Made by a program: the position numbers and the translations under genes. From the NCBI GenBank assembly GCA_032595675.1, contig JAVQMD010000003.1, positions 1 through 64,000 of the forward strand: a stretch of 64,000 nt of DNA, read 5' to 3'. Below are positions 10,243 through 19,318 of this stretch, piece by piece; the first letter of the stretch is position 1, and every line of letters starts with the position of its first letter. Source of the stretch: Candidatus Electrothrix rattekaaiensis. GTDB lineage: Bacteria > Desulfobacterota > Desulfobulbia > Desulfobulbales > Desulfobulbaceae. The notes under the pieces are model-generated. The model was not told where the DNA came from. It saw only the letters and a program-made list of their open reading frames with translations, and made no database searches.

Positions 10243-11439
10243 ATGCCTGAAACACCTTTTCCCACCAACGAGTATTCCGATGATGTAGCCGTTATTCAGC
10301 ATAACAGCAGAACAATTCTCTTGGTCGGAACCGCCCATATTTCGCAACAATCCGCTGATCTGGTCAAGGAGGTTATTGATCAGGAGCAACCGGATACGGT
10401 GTGCATAGAGCTGGATGAAAAACGCTATGCTGCTCTGGCCAACCCGCAGCAATGGGAGAACCTGGATCTCAAACAGATTATCCGAAAAAAACAACTCTCC
10501 ACCCTGCTGGTGAACCTTGTGCTGGCTTCGTACCAGAAAAAACTGGGCGGTAAGCTGGGTATCCAGCCAGGAGCAGAACTACTCACAGCAGCCAAGGCAG
10601 CAGAAGCACATAACATCCCGGTAGAACTCTGCGACCGTGACGTGCGCATCACCCTGCGCCGCGCCTGGAAAGCAACCTCGCTGTGGAAAAAATTCTACAT
10701 GATGGCGACCCTGCTAGCCTCCCTTTTTGACGAGACAGAACTGGATGAGGACAAGCTGGCAAAGTTGCGCAGCAAAGACGTGCTGTCAGAGCTCATGAAG
10801 GAAATCGGCACAGCCCTGCCCGCAGCCAAAGAGGCCCTTATTGATGAACGGGATATCTTTATGGCGGAAAAGATCAAGCAGGCTCCCGGAAAACGCATCG
10901 TTGCCGTGGTCGGAGCAGGCCATATGGAGGGGATCAAACGCGTCTTTCCCGAAGACAACAGCGACAGGTTGGAAGACATCAACACCATTCCGCCGGTGTC
11001 CAAAGGCTGGAAGATTGTCGGCTGGTCCATCCCGGCAGCTATTCTCCTCTCACTCGTTATTATCGGCTTCCGACAAGGGGCTGGTGAAGCCGGGGCCAAT
11101 GCCCTGTACTGGATTTTGGCCAACGGAATACCTTCATCCATCGGAGCAGTGCTCGCCTTTGCCCACCCTGCCACGATTATCTCCGCCTTTGTTGCAGCCC
11201 CAATCACCAGCTTGACGCCTGTCATCGGAGCTGGTTATGTCTGTGCCTTTGTCCAGGTTATGACCTGCCCCCCTGTTGTCAAAGAATTCGAAAGGGTGTC
11301 TCAAGACATTGTTACTCTGCGCGGATGGTGGCGCAATAAACTGCTTCGGATCTTCCTGGTCTTTCTTCTGACAGGGTTTGGTTCCTCCATCGGTACCTGG
11401 GTCGGAGGATACCGGATCGTTTCCAATCTGTTCGCGTAG
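10243..11439 (+). CDS. TraB/PrgY-family membrane protein
   Basis: 398 residues. The N-terminal catalytic-like domain has the family motifs GTAH (about residue 30), a following CIELDEKRY stretch, CDRDV and a late VVGAGHMEGI. The C-terminal third has hydrophobic segments (around residues 267-287, 300-340 and 370-395), so the protein is anchored in the inner membrane by its C-terminus. The family is related to Tiki/GumN metalloproteases. In enterococcal plasmids TraB/PrgY shuts down peptide pheromone, but the role in chromosomes of Gram-negative bacteria is unknown. Confidence 0.85.
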   Translation: MPETPFPTNEYSDDVAVIQHNSRTILLVGTAHISQQSADLVKEVIDQEQPDTVCIELDEKRYAALANPQQWENLDLKQIIRKKQLSTLLVNLVLASYQKKLGGKLGIQPGAELLTAAKAAEAHNIPVELCDRDVRITLRRAWKATSLWKKFYMMATLLASLFDETELDEDKLAKLRSKDVLSELMKEIGTALPAAKEALIDERDIFMAEKIKQAPGKRIVAVVGAGHMEGIKRVFPEDNSDRLEDINTIPPVSKGWKIVGWSIPAAILLSLVIIGFRQGAGEAGANALYWILANGIPSSIGAVLAFAHPATIISAFVAAPITSLTPVIGAGYVCAFVQVMTCPPVVKEFERVSQDIVTLRGWWRNKLLRIFLVFLLTGFGSSIGTWVGGYRIVSNLFA

Positions 11440-11466
11440 ATTAAACTGCTTTCCCGACACGAAACC

Positions 11467-11496
11467 TGTAGGAGCGGTTCGCGAACCGCTCCTACA
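11467..11496. repeat. Perfect 30-bp palindrome, REP-like
   Basis: Two 15-bp arms with no loop (arm TGTAGGAGCGGTTCG) sit between the convergent TraB-like and cytochrome genes. The TGTAGGAGC core is typical of dispersed REP-type elements in many proteobacteria. In RNA it would fold into a strong hairpin and may end transcription from either side. Confidence 0.8.
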
Positions 11497-11518
11497 AGGG
11501 CTTCTTGGATCATTCCCC

Positions 11519-12916
11519 TTATTCTTCTTCTTTCGGTTCCTCTTCTTTTTTCTCCTGCAATCCCCAAGTGCTTATGATATTAATTATTTTATCTTTCTCC
11601 CGCGAAGAAAGATAATGAGGATCACCAGTGCTCTCCACCATGCTGTTGACAATATCCGCCCATTCCTCCTGATTTCTCTCTACCCGCAGAATCCGCTCCA
11701 GGCCATGACAAACATTACATTTATTATCAAGCAAAGGATCGAGATTCTCTGATATATCAGGATGAAGGGGCCCCATCGTGCTGCTTTTACTTGGCTTACG
11801 GGTACTGAGAAAATGGACGATATCTTTCTTCTCCTGTGGAGTCAAAAAATCAGGGTCGCCTGTTATCTCCACCATACTGTTCACAGTTTCAAGCCAATTC
11901 TTTTCGTCCTTTTCTACCCGCAAAACCCTGTCCAAGGCATGACAACCGGCACTGCACTTGAGAGCAACAAGGGCTTTGATCCCATCTGGAGGTTCTTGAC
12001 CACCATTCGTTATATCCTGATCAGGTTCCTCCAGATTCTTTTCCTGCTGCCTGATATGCGTTAAGAAGTAAATAATATCTTCCGCTTCCTGATCAGAAAG
12101 GAAATCAGAATCACCGTTGGTTTTGGTCATTCTTCCGACGGTCTCTGACCATTCTTGTTGACCCTTTTCCGCTCCAAAAATTCTATCCAGATTATGGCAG
12201 ATACTGCATTTCTGGCTCACCAAACTGCGCCCTATTTCCATGCGGAGCTTATCTTTTTCCTCACCCTGCCGTTTCTGCTGCTGCTGCACCAGATAACCGA
12301 CAATCTGCTTCACATCAAAATTCGTGATATTGGGGTAATCTAGTTCCGCCATCTTATGAATGGTATGCGTCCAGGCGATATCAGATTTATAACTTTGGTA
12401 TATCCGCTCAAGGCTATGGCATTTACTGCATTTTCTATTTGTGATTTTCTGACCGATTTCCACATTCAGTATTTCATCGTCAACATCGGAGAGAACCGCA
12501 TATTGATAATCAGAACGATGAAGCGCATAATAACCGGCTGTTATACCGGTCAGCCCGAAGGAAAGCCCGAAAATAGCCAGCCCCAGCATAATCAGTTTGG
12601 TACCGAGCTGGGCATGTCGCCTGGCAATCACGACCTTGATCATAATCAGAGGCACAAGCAGCAGGGCCAGGATAACATGGATCATTGCCCGGGCCGGCAG
12701 CTCTTCCTGAAAACCGCCCGCCTTGACAACCATAAAAACCAGCATGGCGGCAAAAAGAACAAGGAACAGATACCCGAGGATGCGGTGCAGAAATATCCAA
12801 CCTTTTTTCCAGGGGGTGTCCCGGACCTTTCCGGTCATCTCCAGCATGATGAGGACAGTTACTCCGCCGATAACAACCAACAGCGTTGCTAACATTGATG
12901 AAAAATGGGGATGCAT
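11519..12916 (-). CDS. Membrane-anchored four-haem cytochrome c
   Basis: 465 residues. Four transmembrane helices lie at roughly 8-27, 42-66, 76-98 and 107-130. Histidines in or next to them (H44, H80, H101, H133) could ligate b haems. A soluble part follows with four repeated domains of ~75-80 residues, each of the form C..CH-x-L(E/D)RI ... W ... M. Haem motifs are CSKCH (163-167), CSICH (237-241), CSAGCH (321-326, with one extra residue) and CNVCH (400-404). The topology suggests haem domains outside the inner membrane, passing electrons from quinol or a b-type cytochrome to a periplasmic acceptor. The haem domains resemble those of quinohaemoprotein amine dehydrogenase and other small c-type modules. 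The C-terminus is Lys/Glu-rich. No enzyme neighbour is visible. Confidence 0.85.
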   Translation of the reverse strand: MHPHFSSMLATLLVVIGGVTVLIMLEMTGKVRDTPWKKGWIFLHRILGYLFLVLFAAMLVFMVVKAGGFQEELPARAMIHVILALLLVPLIMIKVVIARRHAQLGTKLIMLGLAIFGLSFGLTGITAGYYALHRSDYQYAVLSDVDDEILNVEIGQKITNRKCSKCHSLERIYQSYKSDIAWTHTIHKMAELDYPNITNFDVKQIVGYLVQQQQKRQGEEKDKLRMEIGRSLVSQKCSICHNLDRIFGAEKGQQEWSETVGRMTKTNGDSDFLSDQEAEDIIYFLTHIRQQEKNLEEPDQDITNGGQEPPDGIKALVALKCSAGCHALDRVLRVEKDEKNWLETVNSMVEITGDPDFLTPQEKKDIVHFLSTRKPSKSSTMGPLHPDISENLDPLLDNKCNVCHGLERILRVERNQEEWADIVNSMVESTGDPHYLSSREKDKIINIISTWGLQEKKEEEPKEEE

Positions 12917-13240
12917 GACAACCTACCTTGTTCCTTCCTTTTTTAATCTGCTCAAGCGATTTGCCGGAACGGTCTCGGGTCATCCGCGTCCACAGACGGT
13001 TACGTTCCCGAGCCTCCGGGGCAGGAGCGATCTTATCTAATCATAGTATCCTATTCATAGTGTCCTATTGTAACGCCGATCAGGATGAAAATGAAACCAG
13101 AAAATGAAACCAAAGAGTAAAGTTCCTATCAAAATCAACCTGAAACTGCGCTGGACATGCGGAGGTAATGCCGCTTTAATAATGCCGGTACAACAAGATA
13201 CTCCCTCGGCCCCTGTTTACGCTGTTCAGACGACCTTAAC
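12917..13240. other. Intergenic region with a 14-bp tandem duplication
   Basis: 324 bp upstream of the cytochrome gene and downstream of the GltB-like gene. It contains two head-to-tail copies of CATAGTRTCCTATT (13042-13055 and 13056-13069) that differ at one base. These could be a regulator's direct-repeat site for the cytochrome gene, though they lie ~130 bp from its start. Nothing else was recognised. Confidence 0.4.
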
Positions 13241-14575
13241 TCAGGCCAATTCAACACCGGTAATTCGCGCCGACTCGGAATGCAGGGCCGCCAAATCCGT
13301 TCGATCAAGATCATGGACAGAATCCCTGCCGCAGCTGCGGGCAACGGATTTCACTTCCTCTGTCGCGGCCCGGATAAAACGGGCAATGCGGGCTGCTCCC
13401 TGTTCCACATCAAGCCGCCTGCGCAGTTTTTCATTCTGGGTTGCAATGCCGTGCGGACAATTGCCGAGATGACATTGGCGAAGATAGGTACAGCCCAGGG
13501 CGACCTTCAACGCACTGCCCATATACACGCCCTCGGCTCCCAGAGCAAGGGCCTTGGCAACATCTCCGGAATGACGAATACCGCCCGCCGCAATCAGGGT
13601 CACCCGATGAAACAGCTCCTCCCGCCGAAGAAAGTCGGCAACCCTGGGCAGGGCGTACAGCAAGGGCAGCCCGACATGATCCTTCATGGTAACGGAAGCG
13701 GAGCCGGTTCCGCCTTCACCGCCGTCAATAACCAACACATCAGGGATATATTCCTGATTAAAAATGGCCTTCAGATCATCCTCCAGATGCCCCCCGGCTA
13801 TTTTCACCGCAATCGGCTTTCCCCGCGTGAGTTCACGGAGTTCAAAAATTTTCGCCGCCAGTTCTCCGCCGCCTCGAATATCAGCATGGGCTGCCGGTGA
13901 ACCGGCAGCCTCTCCGATAGGGATTCTCCGGGCGGCGGCAATATCAACGCTGACATTTGCCGCCGGCAGCCGCGCCCCTGTCCCCGGATGAGCACCCTGG
14001 GCAAGCTTGATCTCCACCATATCCGCCAGGACCAACCGTTCCCTGGTCACGCCGAAACGACCCGGAGCATATTGCAGGGTGAGATATCGGGCAAGCTCCC
14101 GCTCCTCGTCCAGCATTCCTCCTTCTCCGGTATTGGCGATGGTTCCGGCTTGAGACGAGGCCAGGGCCAGGGCCATTTTGGCTTCTTTGCTCAAGGCACC
14201 ATACGACATTGCGGCATTGAGAATCGGCGTTTTCAGGATAACAGGCTGTTGAGCCGCTTTTCCGAGCACGACTTCCGTGGTGACCTCAATCGTCTCGGAA
14301 AGAGGCATTTTGGCGATCACGGCGGGCCGGAAAATCAAATCATCCATATTCAGGAAAACTCTTGAGGTACCCTTGCCTTCACAAAACGGCTCCCCTGTCT
14401 CCGCCATTTCCTTAATCATCCGCACCGTCCTGATATCCCAATGCCCCGGTTTATCCCGATCGGCCTCTGTATAATCCATAAACAAATCAGCCGGGGCATT
14501 GCAGATCGGACAAAAATGAAAATCAAGACCTCCTGAATGCAGATAACCGCAAACCGAGCAGCGAGAGGTCTTCAT
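13241..14575 (-). CDS. Glutamate-synthase-like FMN protein with N-terminal rubredoxin-like zinc/iron site
   Basis: 444 residues. The N-terminus has two CxxC pairs (CSVCGY, CPICNA) spaced as in a rubredoxin-like domain. The rest matches the FMN-binding central domain of glutamate synthase large chain: NAAMSYGALSKEAKMALA, the GGEGGTG loop, and the cysteine cluster CTYLRQCHLGNC for a 3Fe-4S centre. The amidotransferase and GXGXG domains of GltB are absent, so this is the stand-alone GltS-related form found in anaerobes and archaea, whose substrate is often unknown. It lies 63 bp downstream of the RACo-like gene and is probably in one operon with it. Confidence 0.85.
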   Translation of the reverse strand: MKTSRCSVCGYLHSGGLDFHFCPICNAPADLFMDYTEADRDKPGHWDIRTVRMIKEMAETGEPFCEGKGTSRVFLNMDDLIFRPAVIAKMPLSETIEVTTEVVLGKAAQQPVILKTPILNAAMSYGALSKEAKMALALASSQAGTIANTGEGGMLDEERELARYLTLQYAPGRFGVTRERLVLADMVEIKLAQGAHPGTGARLPAANVSVDIAAARRIPIGEAAGSPAAHADIRGGGELAAKIFELRELTRGKPIAVKIAGGHLEDDLKAIFNQEYIPDVLVIDGGEGGTGSASVTMKDHVGLPLLYALPRVADFLRREELFHRVTLIAAGGIRHSGDVAKALALGAEGVYMGSALKVALGCTYLRQCHLGNCPHGIATQNEKLRRRLDVEQGAARIARFIRAATEEVKSVARSCGRDSVHDLDRTDLAALHSESARITGVELA

Positions 14576-14638
14576 CGCTCACCTCCTCCGACGCTGATCA
14601 ATGTACAGAATATCAACGAAAAATTCATAAACCTTGTC

Positions 14639-16618
14639 TCACTCCTTTTTATTTTCTCGTACACGCTGTGCAATACCGGGGAACAGCTCAAGATCCGTAT
14701 GAGGCAGAAACATCGAGGCCATATACTGATCTTTGAAACCGGGCACTTCTGAAAGTTCAAAACTGGTCATCTTCCGAACCGCCTCCACCACGTCCCTGCG
14801 GATATGATTGGAAAGCTCACACATCCAGCTGCCTGTCAGGGAGCCGTTTCCCAGGTACAGGATTTTGTCAGGATCGACTTCCGGCAGCAGCCCCACACTC
14901 ATTGCACTGTCCAGATCAATAGAGGAGCCGAAGCCGCCGGCAAGAATGATCCGCTCCAGATCATTCACCTGCAAACCGACCTGCTGGAGCACGGTGGCGA
15001 TCCCGGCGAAGATCGCCCCCTTGGCCCGAATAAAATTCTCAATATCCACCTCGTTGATTACGATATCATGATCAACGGCGCACTCATCCTGCCGGGCCAG
15101 CACATACTCCTGCCCGCTTCGTCCCTGGCGGAGACGGGGATGATCCAGGGGATTGAATTTCCCGCTCTGATTCAGCAGGCCGTGCTCAAACAGGGTCGCC
15201 ACGATAATGAGCAGCCCGGAACCGCATATCCCGACAGGGGCTTTGCCGCCCTCGGTGATATTCATCGGCTCCAGGGTTTCCGGATGCAGACTGAAATCGC
15301 TGATCGCGCCTTCCACGGCCCGAATGCCGTGGGTAATCCCCCCGCCTTCAAAGGCCGGACCGGCGGAACAGGCGGCGCAGGCCAGCCAGTCCCGGTTGCC
15401 GATGACGATCTCCGCATTCGTCCCCACATCAATAAACAGGGTCAGCCGCTCCGAGCTGTACATACCCGAGGCCATGACCCCGGCCACGATATCTCCGCCC
15501 ACATAGCTGGAAATGGAGGGATAGACCAGGGCGGCGCAGGTATCCGAGAGATCCAGCCCTATCTCCCGCGCCCGAAAAGAAGGAAAAAAAGTGGTGGTGG
15601 GAACATAAGGGACGCGACGGATACTGCTCGGGTCCAGGTGCAGGAGCAGATGGGTCATGGTGGTATTGCCGGCAATGGAGACGGAGTTGATTTCATCCCT
15701 GGTCACAGGCCCCGAACCCAGTCTTTCCGAGGGAACTGCCTGTTCCAGCATTTCCGTGATAAGCTGATTCATGCTTTCAATCACCAGCTTCTGCATCACA
15801 TCCAGCCCTTCCGCCTTTTCAGCGTAAATCACCCTGGAGATCACATCTTCGCCGTAACTCATCTGGGGATTATAGCAGGATGCCTCGGCAAGAAATTTTC
15901 CCGTCTCAAGGTCAATGAGCACCCCGTAGACTGTTGTGGTCCCGATATCAAAAGCCAGCCCGAAATTCCGATGGCATTGATAGCCCGGTTGAATATCCAG
16001 CAGCCGATATCGCGCCCCCGGATTCACCGGAACTTCCAGGGTGGCGGTGACCTGAAAATTTTCCCGACGCAGGGCTGTTCCCAGTTTCTGGAGAAACGCC
16101 AGGCTCTTGAGTTCGCATTTTCTGTTATATTGAGCAGCCAGCCCCTGCAACAGGCGACCGGCATCCGCCCGATTATCATGACCGACCGGCGGAGTCAATT
16201 CAATGCAGACCTTTTCCACAGAGGGCGACCAGCCCCCTTCCTGCTTGAGTTCCTCCATATTAAAGACATGCCTGCGGGCGCGATTGCGCTGCGGAATCGC
16301 CGTGCCCAGCCCGCCTTTTCGCCGACTGCTTTCCTCGGGAATACGGATGCCGACATCTTCACAGACCAAGGCGCTGCATGCCTGTCGGTATCCCTGGGCA
16401 AAGGATTCGGCAGAAATTTTTTCGCTTTTTCCGCCAAGAACCTTTCCCTGCTCAACAACGACCCGGCATTTGCCGCAGACTCCGGCACCGCCGCAGGAGG
16501 CGTTTACATGCAGCCCGGCCTTTCTCGCCGCTTTCAGCAGTTCGGTACCGGCCCGTACCCGGCTTGTCTTTCCGGTCGGAAGAAAGGTGACTGTATACTC
16601 CTGCCGCTCGTCCCCCAT
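14639..16618 (-). CDS. ASKHA-domain ferredoxin protein, RACo-like reductive activator
   Basis: 659 residues. The N-terminal ~90 residues form a plant-type 2Fe-2S ferredoxin domain (CGGAGVCGKC, then a fourth Cys in YRQACSA). A middle linker leads to a C-terminal ASKHA ATPase domain (LAFDIGTTTVYG, SIAGNTTMTHLLLHLDP, FIDVGTNAEIVIGN, ILAGGFGSSIDL). Known members (RACo, RamA-like) use ATP to reduce the cobalt of inactive corrinoid proteins in methyl transfer. The corrinoid partner is not in view. A GGGAGG ribosome binding site precedes the ATG at 16618. Cofactor class is confident; the target protein is inference. Confidence 0.85.
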   Translation of the reverse strand: MGDERQEYTVTFLPTGKTSRVRAGTELLKAARKAGLHVNASCGGAGVCGKCRVVVEQGKVLGGKSEKISAESFAQGYRQACSALVCEDVGIRIPEESSRRKGGLGTAIPQRNRARRHVFNMEELKQEGGWSPSVEKVCIELTPPVGHDNRADAGRLLQGLAAQYNRKCELKSLAFLQKLGTALRRENFQVTATLEVPVNPGARYRLLDIQPGYQCHRNFGLAFDIGTTTVYGVLIDLETGKFLAEASCYNPQMSYGEDVISRVIYAEKAEGLDVMQKLVIESMNQLITEMLEQAVPSERLGSGPVTRDEINSVSIAGNTTMTHLLLHLDPSSIRRVPYVPTTTFFPSFRAREIGLDLSDTCAALVYPSISSYVGGDIVAGVMASGMYSSERLTLFIDVGTNAEIVIGNRDWLACAACSAGPAFEGGGITHGIRAVEGAISDFSLHPETLEPMNITEGGKAPVGICGSGLLIIVATLFEHGLLNQSGKFNPLDHPRLRQGRSGQEYVLARQDECAVDHDIVINEVDIENFIRAKGAIFAGIATVLQQVGLQVNDLERIILAGGFGSSIDLDSAMSVGLLPEVDPDKILYLGNGSLTGSWMCELSNHIRRDVVEAVRKMTSFELSEVPGFKDQYMASMFLPHTDLELFPGIAQRVRENKKE

Positions 16619-16976
16619 CAGGTTGCCTCCCTTGCCTACTTCCTGTTCTTTAAGAAAAAATCCCGGTCAAATAAAATACTGTGCGTATAATTATACATGT
16701 TTCTTAAAAAAATCCAAAGGATGTTATCAGAGCAAGACAAATTCTTTCCGGCCGGATGACCTCCTGAAAAAGAAGCGGTGCCGCTCAAAACAGCCGTTCC
16801 GGCATGAGCAGCAGAATATTGCAGAATCCCGACGAAACCTGACCACAGTCATTTTCCTCCTTGACCTTTTTCTCGACCGCGCTTAAAATTTCGACCAGAG
16901 TCAATAATTATCATGAAGCGTTCACGCTGAAACTTTGCTCTTCAAGGCGAAGCAATTTATTCTTTTAGAACAGACT
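16619..16976. promoter_or_regulatory. Divergent control region between RACo-like operon and tetR gene
   Basis: 358 bp without a convincing gene. A perfect 12-bp palindrome GTATAATTATAC lies at 16685-16696, 67 bp upstream of the RACo-like start. It could be an operator or overlap a -10 element. No similar dyad was seen close to the tetR start, so the operator of the TetR protein is not assigned. Confidence 0.35.
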
Positions 16977-17621
16977 ATGGCAGGATTACGGGAACAAAAG
17001 AAAAAGGCGACCAGAGCCGCGATCATGGAAGCGGCAATCAATCTCTTCGGTGAGCGGGGCTATGAAAGCACCAGTGTTTCCTCCTTGGCCAAAACCGCCG
17101 GCATAGGCAAAGGAACGATTTACTCCTATTTCGCCTCAAAGAATGAAATTCTGCTGGCCTTCTGTGAAGAAGAACTGGCCTTTATCCATCAGGAGATCAG
17201 AAAAAGACTTGATCCCGATGCCCCGCTGGCGGAAAAAATGCTTCTGGTTCTCATGAGCGAGTTCCGTTTTGTTACCAAAAATAAAGATTTTGGAAGGACT
17301 CTCTTGCGGGAAATGACCTTTCCCAAAGAGATCACCATCGAGAAGTCACGACTGATTGAGGAACGTTTCCTGAATCTTTTTGTCAAAATATTCCAAGAAG
17401 GCCAGGAAAGAGGGCAGCTACGCCGGGATGTTGAGCTGATTATTACGGGTGGGCATTTTTACGGTCTCTACTTAATGGCACTTTCAGCTTGGTACTCGAG
17501 TCGTTTGCACACGGAAGAAGATGTCCGCGAGTCCCTGGAACTCATGATTGATCAGGCCCTGACCGGGCTTACTCCGCAAGAAACGCCTGCAAAGACCACA
17601 CATCAAAACAACGGATCATGA
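16977..17621 (+). CDS. TetR-family transcriptional repressor of an efflux operon
   Basis: 214 residues from the ATG at 16977 (MAGLREQKKKATRAAIMEAA). An upstream in-frame extension of 14 codons lacks family similarity. The N-terminal HTH is typical (LFGERGYESTSVSSLAKTAG, then IGKGTIYSYFASKNEIL). The C-terminal ligand-binding part (residues ~60-200) is variable. Its stop overlaps the start of the RND adaptor gene by 4 bp, so it is translationally coupled and most likely controls that pump. Confidence 0.85.
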   Translation: MAGLREQKKKATRAAIMEAAINLFGERGYESTSVSSLAKTAGIGKGTIYSYFASKNEILLAFCEEELAFIHQEIRKRLDPDAPLAEKMLLVLMSEFRFVTKNKDFGRTLLREMTFPKEITIEKSRLIEERFLNLFVKIFQEGQERGQLRRDVELIITGGHFYGLYLMALSAWYSSRLHTEEDVRESLELMIDQALTGLTPQETPAKTTHQNNGS

Positions 17622-18772
17622 CATCACCCAACCCGAAAACCCTACGCGGGAAGATTGTTTGGTTTGTCCTCAAGAACCTTCCCGGCCTGCTTTTTATCCT
17701 TGTCCTGCTTGGTGCGGCCCTGCTGGTCGGCCAGCGGGTTACCGACCAGAAGATAGCCCATGAGGAGGAGCTGAAAAATGCCACTGCTGTAGAAAATCCA
17801 CCGATCAACGTGGTTGCTCTGGAACTCCGACCGACAACTCTGCAAGATAAGCTCACCCTGCCTGGCATAGTGGAACCCTGGACAAAACTGGCACTGATGT
17901 CGAAGATCGGCGGCAGCCTTGAAGACATTTTGGTACAGGAAGGCGATCATGTCCAACAGGGACAACTCATCGCCCGGCTTGAAAGCAAGGATTACCGCAT
18001 CGCACTGGATTCAGCCAAGGCCGCTTATGCTCTGGCCAAAGCTGATTACGACAGGAATAAATCCCTGCGCAAAAAGGGCATTTCCACCCAAGCCAATCTT
18101 GACGAACAGAGATCAAATCTAGATCAAGCCAAGGCGGCAGTGGAAAACGCCGAGCTTGCACTTTCCCGCTGCCGGATTACCGCTCCCATCTCCGGGATTA
18201 TCAGTCAGCTTGATGGTGAAGTAGGAATGGTGGTCAACCAGATGATGCCTCAACCCATTGCCGAGATCCTCCAAATCGACCGGGTCAAGGCGGTGGTTGC
18301 TATTCCTGAGGCGGATGTGAGTGCAGTCCGGCAACTCAAGCAGGTCGGAGTAGAAATTCGGTCGCTGGATAATGCCCTCTTCCAGGCCCAGGTTCATTTC
18401 CTGGCTCCAGCCCCGCAAACGCTGGCCCATGCCTACCGGCTTGAACTGGCTTTGGATAACCCGGAAGAAAAAATTCTTCCGGGCATGTTCCTCCAGGCAA
18501 ATATCGTCAAACAGAGCAAAGAGGAGATTGTCGCGGTGCCGCTCTACACGGTTATCTCCCGAAACGACGAGCAGTTTGTCTATGTGGCGGAAGACGGAGT
18601 TGCCCGCAAACGACCTGTGGAAACTGGCTTTACCGAGGGATGGCAGATTTTAGTTCGCAGCGGACTCAACCCCGGAGAAAAAGTTATCATTCAGGGCCAC
18701 CGGACAGTAGAAGATGGGCAGAAAGTCCGAGTTGTCAAAGAACTCACTGATCTCAGCGGGTTCATGCCCTAA
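17618..18772 (+). CDS. RND efflux periplasmic adaptor (HlyD/AcrA family)
   Basis: 384 residues. An N-terminal membrane anchor (~residues 17-42) is followed by a lipoyl/barrel-sandwich half (GGSLEDILVQEGDHVQQGQLIARL), an alpha hairpin rich in Ala/Leu/Gln (AYALAKADYDRN to AELALSRC), the second half (ITAPISGIISQLDGEVG), and beta-barrel and membrane-proximal domains. It would link an inner-membrane RND pump to an outer-membrane channel. The usual next gene is the pump, but here the pump starts only at 24433, after ~5.6 kb of accessory DNA. Confidence 0.9.
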   Translation: MTSPNPKTLRGKIVWFVLKNLPGLLFILVLLGAALLVGQRVTDQKIAHEEELKNATAVENPPINVVALELRPTTLQDKLTLPGIVEPWTKLALMSKIGGSLEDILVQEGDHVQQGQLIARLESKDYRIALDSAKAAYALAKADYDRNKSLRKKGISTQANLDEQRSNLDQAKAAVENAELALSRCRITAPISGIISQLDGEVGMVVNQMMPQPIAEILQIDRVKAVVAIPEADVSAVRQLKQVGVEIRSLDNALFQAQVHFLAPAPQTLAHAYRLELALDNPEEKILPGMFLQANIVKQSKEEIVAVPLYTVISRNDEQFVYVAEDGVARKRPVETGFTEGWQILVRSGLNPGEKVIIQGHRTVEDGQKVRVVKELTDLSGFMP

Positions 18773-18878
18773 TAGTGATAGTTTCGTAAAAAGTCCGATT
18801 TTGCAAAATTTCGCATCATAACTCGTTGAGTTGTCCTTAGCGATTTGCTATTTCCTGACTTTTTACCAGACCATCACT
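18772..18878. mobile_element. MITE-like element with ends related to the IS at 36788-38679
   Basis: About 105 bp bounded by imperfect 22-bp inverted repeats. The left end reads AGTGATAGTTTCGTAAAAAG (from 18774). The right end, read inward, is AGTGATGGTCTGGTAAAAAG. The right end of the IS1182-like element, read inward, is AGTGATGGTCAGGTAAAAAG, so the small element looks like a non-autonomous derivative. It begins at the stop codon of the RND adaptor gene, which it leaves intact. It encodes nothing. Confidence 0.65.
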
Positions 18879-19031
18879 CTTATGATGAGTTACCACAATC
18901 ATATCTGCCACTTTTATAGCTGCCTTCTCTTCTGCTACTCTCTTAAATGATGCATTCAAAAGGAACATAGCCACAGTTAACAAAAGCAACATCAAGAGAC
19001 GTTCTCTTCGTTCACGATTAATTACCTTCAA
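18837..19031 (-). CDS. Possible small single-span membrane protein, doubtful
   Basis: 64 codons from a TTG start. A basic N-terminus is followed by one hydrophobic stretch (LLMLLLLTVAMFLLNASF). The last ~14 codons lie inside the MITE at 18772-18878, so if it is a gene its C-terminus was replaced by the insertion. A G-rich stretch upstream could serve as a ribosome binding site. No family was recognised. Confidence 0.25.
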   Translation of the reverse strand: MKVINRERRERLLMLLLLTVAMFLLNASFKRVAEEKAAIKVADMIVVTHHKSDGLVKSQEIANR

Positions 19032-19199
19032 TCTCCAGCCCCCTTTCTTTCGATCTGTTCATATTGAAGTATCAATGCGCCAATACCTATTTTCACAGTC
19101 AAATCAAAGATAAATATAAACATACTTAGATAACAAAAAAAATCAATAAAAAAACACTCGGAATCATTAGAGCGCAACAAGGCAGCATCAGATCGTACA

Positions 19200-19314
19200 C
19201 AGCGATGGGGGTTACAGGGCGAGGTTGAGGATTTGAAGACTGCTATCTTAAAGCATTCGCGGAGAAAGGCAAAGGAAGGATGCAGAGATAGTGCCTCATG
19301 CGATCTTTAGGCCC
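19200..19314. repeat. Copy A of a two-part direct repeat, 3' of the restriction remnant
   Basis: Two conserved blocks occur: CAGCGATGGGGGTTACAGGG at 19200-19219, and AGGAAGGATGCAGAGATAGT (from 19273) with similarity on to ~19314. The same two blocks recur in the same order and orientation at 20673-20892. Both copies lie just downstream of a minus-strand gene. Confidence 0.6.
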
Positions 19315-19318
19315 TTTT

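Noticed and set aside
14804-16690. Plus-strand frame of 628 codons
   Set aside because: Antisense shadow of the RACo-like gene, whose ferredoxin and ASKHA motifs are unmistakable.
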